Assembly: GCA_009746045.1 (NCBI GenBank)
Contig: RPFO01000165.1
Span: 1,817,825-1,880,324 of the forward strand
Direction of reading: 5' to 3'
DNA length: 62,500 nucleotides
Source: Mesostigma viride
Taxonomy: Eukaryota > Streptophyta > Mesostigmatophyceae > Mesostigmatales > Mesostigmataceae
Part shown: positions 1 through 10,758 of the stretch, one piece after another
How positions within the stretch are numbered: the stretch's first letter is position 1
How the letters are laid out: the number at the start of each line of letters is the position of its first letter
Notes under the pieces: model-generated
Database searches by the model: none
What the model was told of the DNA's origin: nothing
Seen by the model: only the letters and a program-made list of their open reading frames with translations
Program-made: the position numbers and the translations under genes

Positions 1-87
1 GTAACCAAGTGTTTATCCCCCTTTGATGATTCCCGCCTATAGTTACACTGCCTGCAAATGACTGTGTATCGCACACCTCCACGCCAG

Positions 88-909
88 GGCCTCGAGGCCT
101 ACCTTCCCCTCTCCGACATTGTGGACACGGGCAAAGAGATCAAGCGGCTAACCAAGCAGGAGGCGACGCTGCAGGCCAACCTGGCGGGGCTGCGGCAGCG
201 CATGTCGTCACCCAAGGTATACCGCATGCTTGGGACGCGGTAGGGATAAATGCTCCGCAAGGGTGACCCCCGGGAGGGTTTGGGGTCACTTTCCAATAAA
301 ATGAATCTGTAAGACAAAGGTCCTACACGGATGTGTGGTTTGATGGTGCCGGAAGCATGCCAGTGTGCCGGAAGCCCTGCACAGCGCTGCACGCGTTTGT
401 TTTGTTAGCGCACATTGTTGGGCAGGTTCCTGTCCACATGGGAGTGATGACATGCAACTGTGCAATAGTTGCGTTTTCACGCGTTCTTGGCTGGTTGGGG
501 CCACACCCGGTGCTGCAGTAGGCCCACTAGGCACCATGAACTAAGGGAGCGCATCCCTTGGCAGGTCAATCTTATTTACCTCTAGATGATTTGAATGGTG
601 ACGGAGTCAAGCTTTGCAGGGGTTATTTTCTTTGTCTCGAGGAGGCAGCTGGTGTCGGCGCCTTGCCCATTCTCATGACAACTTTTTGTGTATGAAGGGA
701 CTCTGCTCTTGATGGGTCCCCATACAGTGTAATCATGACCACTAATCCGCCCACCACCTGCTGCTTTTCTTCAATTGTTGTCTACACTGCAGTTTGTGGA
801 GAAGGCTCCCGCTGATGTGGTGCAAACCGTCCGGGGGCAGATGCAGGAAGCCGAGGAGACCCTGGCGATTGTGCAGAAGCGTCTAGAGCAGCTGAAGATG
901 ATGGCATAA
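88..909 (+). CDS. Valyl-tRNA synthetase, last two exons (partial, 5' end outside window)
   Basis: Charges tRNA-Val with valine; the piece seen is the C-terminal tRNA-binding coiled coil. Exon 88-216 reads GLEAYLPLSDIVDTGKEI and ends at SPK. A phase-0 GT-AG intron (217-792) follows, then exon 793-909 beginning FVEKAPADVV and ending LKMMA with a TAA at 907-909. The joined stretch SPKFVEKAP is typical of bacterial and plant organelle-type ValRS, not the eukaryotic cytosolic form, so the product probably serves plastid and/or mitochondrion. The acceptor at 86-87 (CAG before GGC) was chosen because the homology starts there; the upstream ATG at 58 is probably intronic. This is the only recognisable host gene and looks intact. 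Splice sites are inferred from sequence. Confidence 0.85.
217..792 (+). other. Intron of the valyl-tRNA synthetase gene
   Basis: Starts GTATAC and ends CTGCAG. Removing it joins AAG (Lys) to TTT (Phe) in phase 0 and rebuilds the conserved SPKFVEKAP stretch. No ORF or repeat is recognisable inside. Confidence 0.8.
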
Positions 910-943
910 GCCTTGGGGAACAGCCAAACTCGTGCCTGACGTT

Positions 944-949
944 AATAAA
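944..949 (+). terminator. AATAAA poly(A) signal of the ValRS gene
   Basis: AATAAA lies 35 bases after the ValRS stop codon. The same signal occurs in the B repeats of the DIRS element and the LTRs of Copia-1. Volvocine green algae generally use TGTAA instead. Confidence 0.55.
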
Positions 950-1196
950 AGCCAAAACATGCACTGAGATCTACATGTGTCATTAATGTATGGCTTGGGA
1001 TAATGTTACCAATAAACAAATTGATTAGCAATACATCCATGATCAAGGCCATGAAATTTCATCGGGTTGTTGCATTAGACTCGTCTTTTTATGACGAACA
1101 CGCTGATGTAGTATTATTTTCTGCAGCTATCGCTCAATATTTCCGAAGATACCGGCACCGCCCTGCCCAGAAAATATCGCTGTTTTTCAGTTCAAT

Positions 1197-1936
1197 ATGG
1201 CGGAATACGACTCATCCCAGCAATCACAAGCGTCCGCGGCCCTGCACCAACTCGCTGATGAAGCCATGGCTTCATTGGAACCCCCTCGCACACTATGCCG
1301 GACGCCACTGTCAGCATCCAGCCCCTCCACTCCACCGCTCCGCCGAACAGCGACCCTGCCATGGATACCCGCGAGGAGGCCTTTTCTGCCGAGGAAGCTG
1401 CCGAGTTTTTACCTGGCAAATGGCCAGGCCTTGACATACGCCTGTCCCGAGCTGCCGCCCTCACCATCCTGCAACTGGCTGCCGAGAAAAAGTGCGAGAT
1501 CCGGGACTGCAACCAACAGGTTACCCACCTGTCGGACTTTCTCCGCGACAACCCCGACGACACCGACCTCTGCCTCGAAATTTGGTGGACGTGCTCCCGT
1601 CTTTCCGACAGCGCCGTTGAGCGCTATGTCATGGCCTCTCTGGACCTGGGAGCAGACCCCACTGTTGCTGCCGCCATTGACATCACCACCCGGCAAGTCG
1701 CCAATACCTGCTTCGATCGCATCCCCTCCCTCCTCAACGCTGCCCTCAACCCTGTCCACGACCACCTCGCCACTTACCACGCCCATTCCACACACGCCGA
1801 CACCTCCATCCACTCCGCCATCACCCACACTGCAGCAGGACTGCAGCAGCAGCAGCAGCTCCTCCACCAGCTCCAGCAACAACTTGCCGCCTCCATAACC
1901 CCTGCCAAGATCACCTATGCCGCTGTTACGTCCTAA
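1197..1936 (+). pseudogene. Unrecognised ORF in two frames, Gln-rich C-terminus
   Basis: An ATG at 1197 opens MAEYDSSQQSQASAAL, readable for about 35 codons. The protein-like reading then moves to another frame from about 1295 (MPDATVSIQPL...) and runs to a stop at 1936, giving roughly 245 residues if joined. The body has an alpha-helical feel (LSRAAALTILQLAAEKKCEI, FLRDNPDDTDLCLEIWW) and ends in a poly-Gln stretch (QQQQQLLHQLQQQL) before TYAAVTS. I recognise no domain. The Gln-rich coiled-coil tail and the position beside nested elements would suit a decayed retroelement gag/ORF1 or a small orphan gene. The frame change suggests it is broken or mis-assembled. Confidence 0.3.
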
Positions 1937-2056
1937 ACTTCTACCACCACCTCTACCTCTACCTGGCCTAACCCAACCTAAATTAGTCAGGCCACCTCTA
2001 CTCAATCCCCTAGCGAAAGACGAACGAGACGGAGCTGATCTCAATGCATTCACGTA

Positions 2057-2452
2057 TGTATTACTGTAATACGCCATAAGCCATTTACACGAACCCATTT
2101 ACTCCAGCAATAGAGGAAGGAAACACAACTACACTGCCGTGACCCAAGCCTATATGTGTTAATTCATTTAACACAGGCCGAGTGCCAACACGAGGGACAG
2201 AACGTGCATAAATGATCACCAACGGTCCAGCATGCTCGGGCCGACCTGGCCCTCGCCTACAAAGGTACAGATGCACGCTGGTCCACTACATTCTGCCCGA
2301 AGGATAAGGACTACTAATAAAGTACGCGGCGCGACGCCCAAAAGCATCCAATGCACCACAGTACTGATACGAGGACAACAGAGTCCCAGTACAAACTACA
2401 CGTAAACCTAGGAACGACCGAGGCAAAGGACCTAATTTACGTCCGTAACTAC
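2057..2452 (-). repeat. Distal part of the Gypsy 3' LTR, displaced by the DIRS insertion
   Basis: Read on the minus strand, the Gypsy 3' LTR starts TGTTACGTCGCGTAAC at 7976, is cut at 7955 by the DIRS element and should resume at 2452. A plausible end is GTAATACA at 2057, giving an LTR of about 418 bp. The outer boundary is a guess because the 5' LTR of this element is absent for comparison. Confidence 0.4.
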
Positions 2453-2886
2453 AATCGTGGTTCTCTGAACATAGTTTCTTTATAGTGAGATGGAAGGGTA
2501 GCCGCTATAGCTAGGTTATTGGGTTCACGTGACATACCTTTTGAGGCCGGTGCGGCCTGATCCGGATCAGTCGTGGCCAAAGCTTTGGCCAGTTTTTCTT
2601 GGCCAGGTGGCAGGAGCTACGTTGAGATATAAACCTGCCACTGTCTAGGTTTCTTGGCTCATGGCGTAGTGATTAACTAGATCTAGATTCTTTCTCTCAC
2701 GCAATATGTGACCTAATAGCCCCGGCAGCCTTACGTAAGCTGCCGGCAATTAGAACGCCACATTGCGTCATTTGTTCAGACGCAACATTTGCGTGGCGAA
2801 AAAATGCCGTCCGGGCCAAGGCCGCATGACACGCAAAAAAGGACAAAAACAAACCCACCTAGCTAAGGTCGGCCTCTTTTCTTTTC
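2453..2886 (+). repeat. DIRS split repeat A1
   Basis: 434 bp starting AATCGTGGTTCTCTG, repeated as A2 at 7356-7792. It probably holds the promoter and leader. Confidence 0.9.
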
Positions 2887-2973
2887 ACGAGGGCGGCGAC
2901 AGCAAGCCAGGGGAAACGAACCTCTGGTTTGACGAACCTGTACTGTCGGAGCCATTTTTGGCCCTGAGCAGCA

Positions 2974-4027
2974 ATGCCGAAGGGGCGCAAAGCTACAGGA
3001 GGGCAGGCAGCGCGCGGGGAGGACGGGACGCCCACACCGCGGGCTGCTGCCGCCAGTCACGCGCCAGTCGCCTTCAGCGCCAAAAAGAAGCAGCTCGCCA
3101 CTCTGCTCGCCAAGTGCATCAGCCCCGCAGAGGCGGTGGGGGCAGTCGAGCAGGTCTTCGGTGCCGAGGACTGGGTGACGGACGCCAGCTCGTGGAGCTC
3201 GAGCCAGCTGAAGTCTGTCGTGCAGTTGCTGGCCGATCACGTTGATGTTGGCGACGTGTTGGACGCACGTGACCCAAACGGAACGTTGGTGGCAAAACTG
3301 CTGGCCGTGGCAGATCTCGCGGCGGACGAGGAGGAGGATCAGGCGCTGCCACCAACGACACCTGCGCAGCGAAAAATGGCCAAGCCGAAAGGCGCGGCCA
3401 AGGTTTCGGCAGGTGGGGGGGCTGTCGGAAAGGAAATGAGGGCGAGGTTGGCGACATTCGTTGGGGCACCTCCGGAAACCGAAAATCAGGACGACGAGGA
3501 GGACGAGGAGGGGGAGGTCGCAGCCGAGAAATTCATGCAAGGTTTGAAGGCAGCGCTGGGAGGAATGGAGGGGGCGGGAAGCCACTTCAAGGCCTCGAAA
3601 GGGGTGGCGCTGCCAAGCCGAGCCAAGAGCGTGAAATATCGGGTTTCGGAGCGGGTGCTGCCGGGGGTGTTGGAGGACGCCAGCGACAATGGGATGGGAA
3701 TCCGGTCGTGGGTCATGACGGTAAAGCCTGGAAATTGGCGGAACATGGAGAACAGGAAAATTGTCATGAACATTGCATTGGCCATGGACACCCTTCTCAA
3801 GGAGCTGGGCTCAGCAGCCGGGGAGCTTGTGGGCATGGAGTACCTAATGAGGGTGGTGGCGGCCTTGCTGCAGGTGGAGGGCAAGGAGGGGGGGGTGGAA
3901 GGTGGCCAGCCACCTCCTGCCATTGGGGGAGGAGGCTGCACTGTCAGCCACCCCGGCTGTCAAGGCAGCTCTCCAAACTGCCATCCTCTTGGACAAGCTC
4001 AGCAAGGCTCAACAAGTAGGGAAATAG
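2974..4027 (+). CDS. DIRS gag-like protein (ORF1)
   Basis: Expected to package the element RNA. The ATG at 2974 (MPKGRKATGGQAARG) opens a basic N-terminus. It is followed by a helical region (KKKQLATLLAKCISPAEAVG), an acidic segment (DDEEDEEGEV) near residue 170, and a conserved-looking block with VLPGVLEDASDNGMGIRSWV. No zinc knuckle is seen, as is usual for DIRS gag. The frame stays open to 4299, but coding-like sequence moves by one base at a G8 run near 3889-3896. It then reads AALQTAILLDKLSKAQQ and stops at 4025-4027. I take 4027 as the true end, with a homopolymer error, indel or programmed slip at the G run. Confidence 0.7.
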
Positions 4028-4181
4028 AATCCCAGCGGGACCGCTCCCTTTTCCCGCTGCCATACCCACTTAGGCCAGCGTACACCGCGTGGGGCAGGGT
4101 GAGATCGGCACGCCGGCGACAGCGTGCCACGCGCCGCCACCGCGAGTACACACTGCAATGCAAGGTAGTGCGTTGGCTTAA

Positions 4182-7148
4182 TTGGCTGTGGGGGGGGGGC
4201 AAGACCCTCCTCCTAACCCTAGAGGGGCGTGCTCTAAGGGGAGGGAGGAGGCCCTTGCGAGGGTCAAGAGGCACTGCACCTGGCACAGTCGCCGCGTAGG
4301 GGGCGTTGCGACAGGCCAGGAGCAAGAAGGTGCTGATGCAATATATGGGAAGCAGAATAAGTATGAACAACTGCGCGCGGACGCGGTGAGTCTACCAAAG
4401 GCGGAGGTGGCGGGGAAGGCACGGCTGCTCGACCTGTTGGCTATGCGGCCGAGCTGGCGGGAGATATATGCCAGCGAAGAGAACTGCATCAAGCCAGCGG
4501 TCGTGGCGAGCGCAAAGTATTGGAATGTGCCCAAGCCCAGCCGGGGATGCTCCATGGCTGAATGGGGCAAGCTCATGAGCCGGGCAGCGGGCGTGGGCAT
4601 GGTGGCGTTCCGGGAGAGGCGGCCCAAGTGGGTGGATGGCTGCTTTGGAGTGGCCAAGGGGGTGGGTGAGCTTCGGTTCATCGTCAACAGGAAGCTGGGC
4701 AACCTGCTGTGGGTGGACCCCCCCAAGATCCTGCTACCCCACCTGGGCATCCTCGTGGAGGTCTACATCAAAGGCTGGTGCTACTGCGCCAAGAGCGACC
4801 TCGTGTCATACTACTATTCCATCGAGGTGCCCGAGTGGTGGTGGGACTACCAAGGGCTTCCTAGTGTGTGGTCGACTAGCGTAGGTCTGGCAGGGCCCAG
4901 GCGGAAGGTGTGGCCCGTGCTCAAGGTGCTGGCCATGGGACATTCCCATGCGGTGGCGCTGGGGGAGGCCATCCATGAGATGGTGCTCTACATGACCGGT
5001 GCCCTGGATCCGAGGCGCCAGGTCAACTACCTCTCAAGCGCAGGTGAGCTCACCTTGGTGCGCGACGAGTGTGGCCAGCCACTGCGCTTGGCCATCGAGT
5101 ACAAGGAGGAGCGCGCCGGGGAGCTTCAGATTGACCTGGAAAACCCCCCTGCCCCCATGCTGTCCATCACCATTGATGACTTGGTGGCCAGCAACGGGCG
5201 GACCTGCGAGGCGGTGAACCAGCTCATCACGCGCGCTATTGAGGAAGGCTACCTCCCTAACAACCTTGTGCCGTCTAAGGAGAAGACTAAGATGGCGAGC
5301 CTGGAAGGGGACGAGCTAGAAGCCCTAGGGGTGGTGCACCGACGGAACGGCGTGCTGGAACCAACGGTCAAGCAGCTCAACCTTGTGATCGCCCACACGC
5401 AGGCTATACTCACTCGAGGCCGAGCTACGGCCGAGGGGCTGGCTGCCGTCTTGGGGCGGTGGTTGTGGCTGCAGATGTTAAGCCGCAGCTGCTTGTCCAT
5501 TTGGCAGCAATGTTTCAAATTCATCAGCCTGCAAGGGTGGGGGCAGCGATCCTGGGTGCTGTGGGCCGGGGTGCGGGAGGAGTTAGAGTGTGCCCTGGCC
5601 TTGGCTCCCATGCTAAGGGTTGACCGAAGCGCACCTTTGGCCCGTGAGGTGGTTGCATCTGACGCGTCCACCTACGGGCAAGGTGTCGTGTACGCAACCA
5701 TGGAGCCGGGCGATGTGACGGAGCTGGCGAGGGCACGAGAGGTGCGGGGGTACCCGACTTTGCTCATACCAAGTGAGGTGGCCTACGCTGGCCCTAGGCC
5801 ACTGAGCGCGCGGGCGCAACAAGCAATCACTAGCCAGCAATGGCGGGTTGGGGTCCGGAGTCGTTGGCGGGATCCGGGGATGCACATCAACGAGAAGGAG
5901 GTGCGGGCTGCAGTGAAGGGCGTGGAGAGGAGTGCGCGCAGCTTGGCAAACCGAGGCAAGCGGGTGGTGAGGTTGGTGGACTCCACCGCGGCGTTGGGCT
6001 GCTTGGCTAAGGGGCGGTCCTCATCCCACAAGCTCAACAAGCAGTGCCGCCGCTTGTGCGCGCTGACCCTCGCCACGGGGAGTCGTTCCCAGTGGGTGTG
6101 GACGCCGAGTGCACTTCAACCAGCCGATGGCGTTTCTCGCGGCCAATCCATGGCGACTTTCTTGGCAGGCTGGGTGCGCGACCTGACCGCGGAAGGCATC
6201 CATCCTAACCCGGGGCCCCCTGCACCTGTTAGCTACCTTCCATTGCTAGAGGGGAAAGTAAAGCCGGCTACTTTGCTGGCCTACCGTCGTGGTCTTGATT
6301 CCCTCTTGACTTGGTGGGAGGCTGGTGGGCGGGCGGACGGGTCATCGTCACGAGCTGACACCCTTGAGGAGACATTTTGTGCGTATGTCGCCTGGGCTCA
6401 TTTTCGGGGGTACAGCCGCCAAGTGTGTGTCAATGCCTTGATGGGGTTGCAACTTTATTATCCCGGTATGGTGAAGCGGTGGGACTTGGCCCGTGGCGTC
6501 CTCGCTGGGTGGAAAACACTTGTGCCCCCCCGTGCCCCTCCTCCCATTCCATGGGAGGCGGCGTTTGCACTTGCCAGCACGATGGTCATGCAAGGTCAGC
6601 GCCTTGCGGGCCTGCTGGTTGTCATCGTGTTCCGCCATTACCTGCGAATCTCGGAGGCGCTGAACCTCCGTGTTGGCCATGTGCGCCTCCAGCCTGACGT
6701 TCGGCTTGGGCCGGCTCAACGGGGCGCCCTACTGCTGAGGTCTACCAAGACCTCTAAGGGCAAGACTCAGTCAGTGGTGGTAGAAGATGTGATGTCTGAA
6801 ACCATCCTCCGTCACTGCATCGCGGGTAAGCACGCTTGGGAGGCCGTGTTCCCTTTCACCTACCCGCAATTCCGGCGCATTTGGCAGGCTGCGAGTCAGG
6901 CCTTGGGGGTCGCCCAGATTTTCACCATTCACGGGCTGCGGCATGGAGGTGCCACTCACGATTTCCTCGCGGGTCGCAGCATGGGGGACATCCAGGGCCG
7001 GGGGCGCTGGCTTAGCAGCTCCACGGTTGCCCATTATGTGGGCTTGCACCGCAGTTTGGAGGTGCAGCTGCCTGAGGTTATTCTTCGGGCCATGGCCGCC
7101 TGCCCCCCTCGGGCCTGGCGGGCTATTTTGAAATTGCCCTCCACCTAG
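4182..7148 (+). CDS. DIRS polyprotein: reverse transcriptase, RNase H, 2A-like motif, tyrosine recombinase
   Basis: Copies element RNA to DNA and integrates the circle. The open frame starts at a TTG (4182); the first in-frame ATG is 4443, so the true start is uncertain. Order: RT with fingers LRFIVNRKLGN and catalytic SITIDDLVAS; RNase H with VVASDAS, HINEKEV and VRLVDSTAAL; a 2A-like motif GIHPNPGP at 6195-6218; tyrosine recombinase with R822 (YLRISEAL), H917 and R920 (HGLRHGG) and Y952 (HYVGLH), numbered from 4182. All four recombinase catalytic residues are present. It may be reached from gag by frameshift, splicing of the 4016-4300 stretch, or its own start. Stop at 7146-7148, just before B1. 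Confidence 0.9.
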   Translation: MAVGGGQDPPPNPRGACSKGREEALARVKRHCTWHSRRVGGVATGQEQEGADAIYGKQNKYEQLRADAVSLPKAEVAGKARLLDLLAMRPSWREIYASEENCIKPAVVASAKYWNVPKPSRGCSMAEWGKLMSRAAGVGMVAFRERRPKWVDGCFGVAKGVGELRFIVNRKLGNLLWVDPPKILLPHLGILVEVYIKGWCYCAKSDLVSYYYSIEVPEWWWDYQGLPSVWSTSVGLAGPRRKVWPVLKVLAMGHSHAVALGEAIHEMVLYMTGALDPRRQVNYLSSAGELTLVRDECGQPLRLAIEYKEERAGELQIDLENPPAPMLSITIDDLVASNGRTCEAVNQLITRAIEEGYLPNNLVPSKEKTKMASLEGDELEALGVVHRRNGVLEPTVKQLNLVIAHTQAILTRGRATAEGLAAVLGRWLWLQMLSRSCLSIWQQCFKFISLQGWGQRSWVLWAGVREELECALALAPMLRVDRSAPLAREVVASDASTYGQGVVYATMEPGDVTELARAREVRGYPTLLIPSEVAYAGPRPLSARAQQAITSQQWRVGVRSRWRDPGMHINEKEVRAAVKGVERSARSLANRGKRVVRLVDSTAALGCLAKGRSSSHKLNKQCRRLCALTLATGSRSQWVWTPSALQPADGVSRGQSMATFLAGWVRDLTAEGIHPNPGPPAPVSYLPLLEGKVKPATLLAYRRGLDSLLTWWEAGGRADGSSSRADTLEETFCAYVAWAHFRGYSRQVCVNALMGLQLYYPGMVKRWDLARGVLAGWKTLVPPRAPPPIPWEAAFALASTMVMQGQRLAGLLVVIVFRHYLRISEALNLRVGHVRLQPDVRLGPAQRGALLLRSTKTSKGKTQSVVVEDVMSETILRHCIAGKHAWEAVFPFTYPQFRRIWQAASQALGVAQIFTIHGLRHGGATHDFLAGRSMGDIQGRGRWLSSSTVAHYVGLHRSLEVQLPEVILRAMAACPPRAWRAILKLPST

Positions 7149-7220
7149 TTTGGTTGTTCATTTCTCTGTCATTATGCTAGGTTCTTTGCCCCTGGCATGG
7201 ATCGCCAGGGAGGGATATAA

Positions 7221-7357
7221 GGGTAAGGCTAGCCTTTGCCAAGCAATAAGTGTTCCCATGAGCATCGGCGGCCGGGATGTGGCCTGCCTTTTGTATGTGC
7301 TCCACTCATTGTTTTAATAAAGAGTCTGGTTACCCTGGAGTTCCACGGTTAATAGAA
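7221..7357 (+). repeat. DIRS split repeat B1
   Basis: 137 bp starting GGGTAAGGCTAGCC, repeated as B2 at 7818-7954. It contains an AATAAA signal at about 7316, suitable for 3' end formation of the element transcript. Confidence 0.9.
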
Positions 7358-7792
7358 TCGTGGTTCTCTGAACATAGTTTCTTTATAGTGAGATGGAAGG
7401 GTAGCCGCTATAGCTAGGTTATTGGGTTCACGTGACATACCTTTTGAGGCCGGTGCGGCCTGATCCGGATCAGTCGTGGCCAAAGCTTTGGCCAGTTTTT
7501 CTTGGCCGGCAGGTGGCAGGAGCTACGTTGAGATATAAACCTGCCACTGTCTAGGTTTCTTGGCTCATGGCGTAGTGATTAACTAGATCTAGATTCTTTC
7601 TCTCACGCAATATGTGACCTAATAGCCCCGGCAGCCTTACGTAAGCTGCCGGCAATTAGAACGCCACATTGCGTCATTTGTTCAGACGCAACATTTGCGT
7701 GGCGAAAAAATGCCGTCCGGGCCAAGGCCGCATGACACGCAAAAAAGGACAAAAACAAACCCACCTAGCTAAGGTCGGCCTCTTTTCTTTTC
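7356..7792 (+). repeat. DIRS split repeat A2
   Basis: 437 bp, the second copy of A1 with a 3-base insertion (GGC) at about 7506. It overlaps B1 by the shared AA. Confidence 0.9.
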
Positions 7793-7817
7793 CCGCCCAC
7801 CCTCCCTGCGTGTTTGG

Positions 7818-7954
7818 GGGTAAGGCTAGCCTTTGCCAAGCAATAAGTGTTCCCATGAGCATCGGCGGCCGGGATGTGGCCTGCCTTTTGTATGTGCTCC
7901 ACTCATTGTTTTAATAAAGAGTCTGGTTACCCTGGAGTTCCACGGTTAATAGAA
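7818..7954 (+). repeat. DIRS split repeat B2
   Basis: 137 bp copy of B1 and the right end of the element. A 25-base unique spacer separates it from A2. Confidence 0.9.
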
Positions 7955-8436
7955 CGAATTGTTACGCGACGTAACACCTCCCCCCCCACAAAGGTAGGGA
8001 GCCCTCTCCCTACGCACAGGGAGGAAACCAAGGGGTAGGAAAAACCTAATGCACCCAACACACACCAACACAATCGACAGGCCATCCAAGATACAAAGCA
8101 CCAACATGTTAACTCGGTTCCACCCCGAGTGGTGTAGGGTTAACCAGCACCAAGCCTGGTGGGAGGATCCCCTAACTGCCTGGCACAGAGGCCTTGCCGG
8201 GAGGGACGGCACTGGGCTGGACACACAGAGTAAACAAATCAGTACCAAGGACCAAGAACGACCAATCAACTGGCCAGAATATGAGGGCGATTCTATATAC
8301 CGGAGGGACAACACCCTCAGGTCGGGCCTAAGGCCCTCTATCTAGTTGCCATCAGTCTGGTAAGTGCCACGCGAGGCCAGCAGAACATCCAGATACGCGT
8401 GGTAGTGGGCCACGTCGTCGGCATTATCATGCCTAT

Positions 8437-10682
8437 CTACAGTGAGGAACTGACATCGGCCCACACGCCATCAGGAAAAAGGCCCAGAAAGGCCCAGTAA
8501 TACCTATGCTGCGTAAGGACTACCTGGCCACGGGCCCAGTCCAGGAAGCCACAGGCAAAGAGGCGTAGGAAGGGCTCTACCGCGATCAAACAGAGAGCCC
8601 GCAGGAGTAGGCGATGGTACCGGATCCGAGAACGCAAACCCGTCGGGAAGAACAGATCTAGAAGAGGCTCCACGTTAGCCGGCCACAACCGGATGTGCCG
8701 AACCTCACGTGAGCGCCACCGACGAGCGCACTGTCGCGACCCGAACGTTTCTGGGTAGTCGCTAGCCCGAGGGGGAGGATGGCCACGGGAGTCCAGACCC
8801 TGGCCCGGAAGGGGCGCTGGACGGCGGGCATCCCACTCCAGGTGGGGCTGCAGGAGTACCGCGCCATACGTAGCACCCGGTACCGCAGGAAACTCGAGGT
8901 CCCGTAAGGGCATCTGAGGCCATAATGCCCAGAGGCGGAGGGTAAGCCCACTGGAAACCACCGTAGGTGTCCAAGTCGTTGTGACGCCTAGCCCAGCGAT
9001 ACAGGACTCGCCGAACCAGGATCTCACCCTGGAACACAGGATCAGCTAACACAACCATATCGAACGGAGGCCGATCAGTATCAATGGGTAGGCCACGGTC
9101 ACGCGGCGCCCGACACACCTGGGAGAACCCATAGGACATGGGCGAAATGGCCAGCTCGGCAGCGACGCGTGGCAGGTCACACTGTCGGCAGGCGATCGCA
9201 GTCATACCGTACCCAGGAACTGGCGTATCTCGTGACTCTGGCGTAGCATGTACCACAGAAGGGGCCCGGTCCCGGTCGCCCTGGGACAACTCCCGTAGGG
9301 AGTCAGAAGCGCGGATGGCGCGATGATCAAGGCCGCTGGCCCTAACAACCGCAGCCAAAGAGCGCGGAGCTGAAGGGGCCGGAACCGAAGCAGGGGTAGG
9401 AACCTGCACAGGCGCAGAAGGCGCCGGTGCCACAGGAGGCCGCGACGGACCCGCTGCCGAAGGAGGCCGCGACGGACCCGCCACCGCAGCTGGCGCCCCG
9501 GTCTCAGGTGGAGGCGCACCCTCAGGCCACATGTTGAAGATGGGGCCCGTGGGGACAGGCACCTTACCATAAAACTGGCTACCATCCAGGCTCCAGTCTG
9601 GCACTGGAACCCTCTGCGGGGGACCACCCTCCCAGAGCCTGGGAAGCCCACTCGTATCGCCAAAGAAGCCCCGCGATGGCTGCGACGGAGCTTGTGAAGG
9701 CTCGGAAGCAGCTACGGCGGGCGCGACCGCTGGGGCGGAAGACTCGCGCGAAGGTGCAGGTACAGCGGTGACAGGCGCGGAGGCAGCCGGAGGCGTAGGA
9801 GCCGCAACAGCAGACGAAACCACAGCGACCGAGGGCTCGCACTGGGGCGCAGGCGAAGCCGTAGTCGCCGAGGCAACAGGAGGGGTAGGTGGCACAGCAG
9901 CAACAGGCGCCCCACCGGGCGCGGCTGGAGCAGGCGACTGGGACGCCATGAAGGCCCCAAATGCCGAGGCCAGGGACTGGATCTGGGCCTGCATTGCAGA
10001 CACAGTAGCCGCAAGGTGGTCAGGCTCCCGATCCAAGCTCGGAGGGGTAGGCTCCATCGACACGCGCTGGGTCGACCGTGGTGAAGACGGGACAGGGGAA
10101 GGAGCCGACACGGAGGAGGAGGACGCTGCGACTGAGGCCGAATACTCCCGCGTATACTGCGTCTCTACCGGTGCATGCATCCACAGGAGAAGGATCGCCA
10201 TGTGCTAACATCCCCGCCGACTGATCCGCAATCTCCATAAATTGAACCGCCCGTAGGAGGTCGCAGGGGTGTTCATCTACCTCGGCCTCGCCCTCGACCG
10301 GAAGCCAAGGGAAAACCTCCCGGAGGCAGGAGCGGCCCACAGGGGTAGACAGGTAAGAGAAAACCGGCTAGGGCACTGAAGAATGGCGTCTATTTGCCCC
10401 AAGGCAGGGCAGCGGGAACCACACTCCAAAAGACAGTGCCCAGCGTCGTCAAACCCATGAACAACCAGCTGCTGCGGTTCATTGGGGTCTGGCCCGAACC
10501 AAGAGACCCCAAAGAGGGCGGCCCGGACCAAGGCCGCATGATGAGCCTGAAGGGCAGGATGAAATGGGCCACCCGGATAACTGGAACGGGAAACCCACCG
10601 GCCCGGAAGGGCCTCGATCATAGTAGAACTCTGGATCAGGGGTAGGCGGCAGGGTCTCCGTCGGAGGGGTAGGTTCCGCCAT
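8437..10682 (-). pseudogene. Unknown 3' ORF of the Gypsy element, after the chromodomain
   Basis: Starts near MAEPTPPTETLPP (ATG at 10680-10682) only about 80 bases after the pol stop, and reaches a stop at 8437 through at least three frame changes. Readable pieces are a block around QAHHAALVRAALFGVSWFG (10.6-10.3 kb), a long Pro/Ala/Ser-rich region with a possible coiled coil (LAATVSAMQAQIQSLASAF, about 10.0 kb), a block with QCDLPRVAAELAISPMSYGF (9.2-9.0 kb) and a C-terminal block with RWRSREVRHIRLWP and DLFFPTGLRSRIRYHRLL. I recognise no family. It lies in the position of an envelope or accessory ORF, upstream of the purine tract, so it belongs to the element. It could also be a displaced gag. 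Confidence 0.5.
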
Positions 10683-10758
10683 GATGGCTGCGGAGGGGAG
10701 GGGACAACCAACCACCCATCGACAGTAGGCATAATATAAGGGAGGGGCAGGTCGACAG

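Larger units (their letters stand above)
2453..7954 (+). mobile_element. Complete DIRS-order (PAT/TOC1-type) retrotransposon with split direct repeats
   Basis: A tyrosine-recombinase retrotransposon that replicates by reverse transcription and integrates a circular intermediate without target duplication. The layout is A1 (2453-2886), gag, RT/RNase H/recombinase ORF, B1 (7221-7357), A2 (7356-7792), B2 (7818-7954). This is the split-repeat arrangement of PAT-like elements, including TOC1 of Chlamydomonas. B1 and A2 share AA at their junction, and AA also marks the outer ends, fitting strand exchange at a short core. A1 and A2 differ visibly only by a 3-base insertion, so the element looks young. 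It lies inside the 3' LTR of a Gypsy element. Confidence 0.9.

Noticed and set aside
1003-1434. ORF MLPINKLISNTSMIK on the plus strand
   Set aside because: AT-rich start and no protein-like pattern; the overlapping 1197/1295 frames look more coding.
4182-4442. TTG at 4182 as the true start of the DIRS polyprotein
   Set aside because: The first 60-80 codons look like read-through of non-coding sequence; the frame is kept only as the outer limit.
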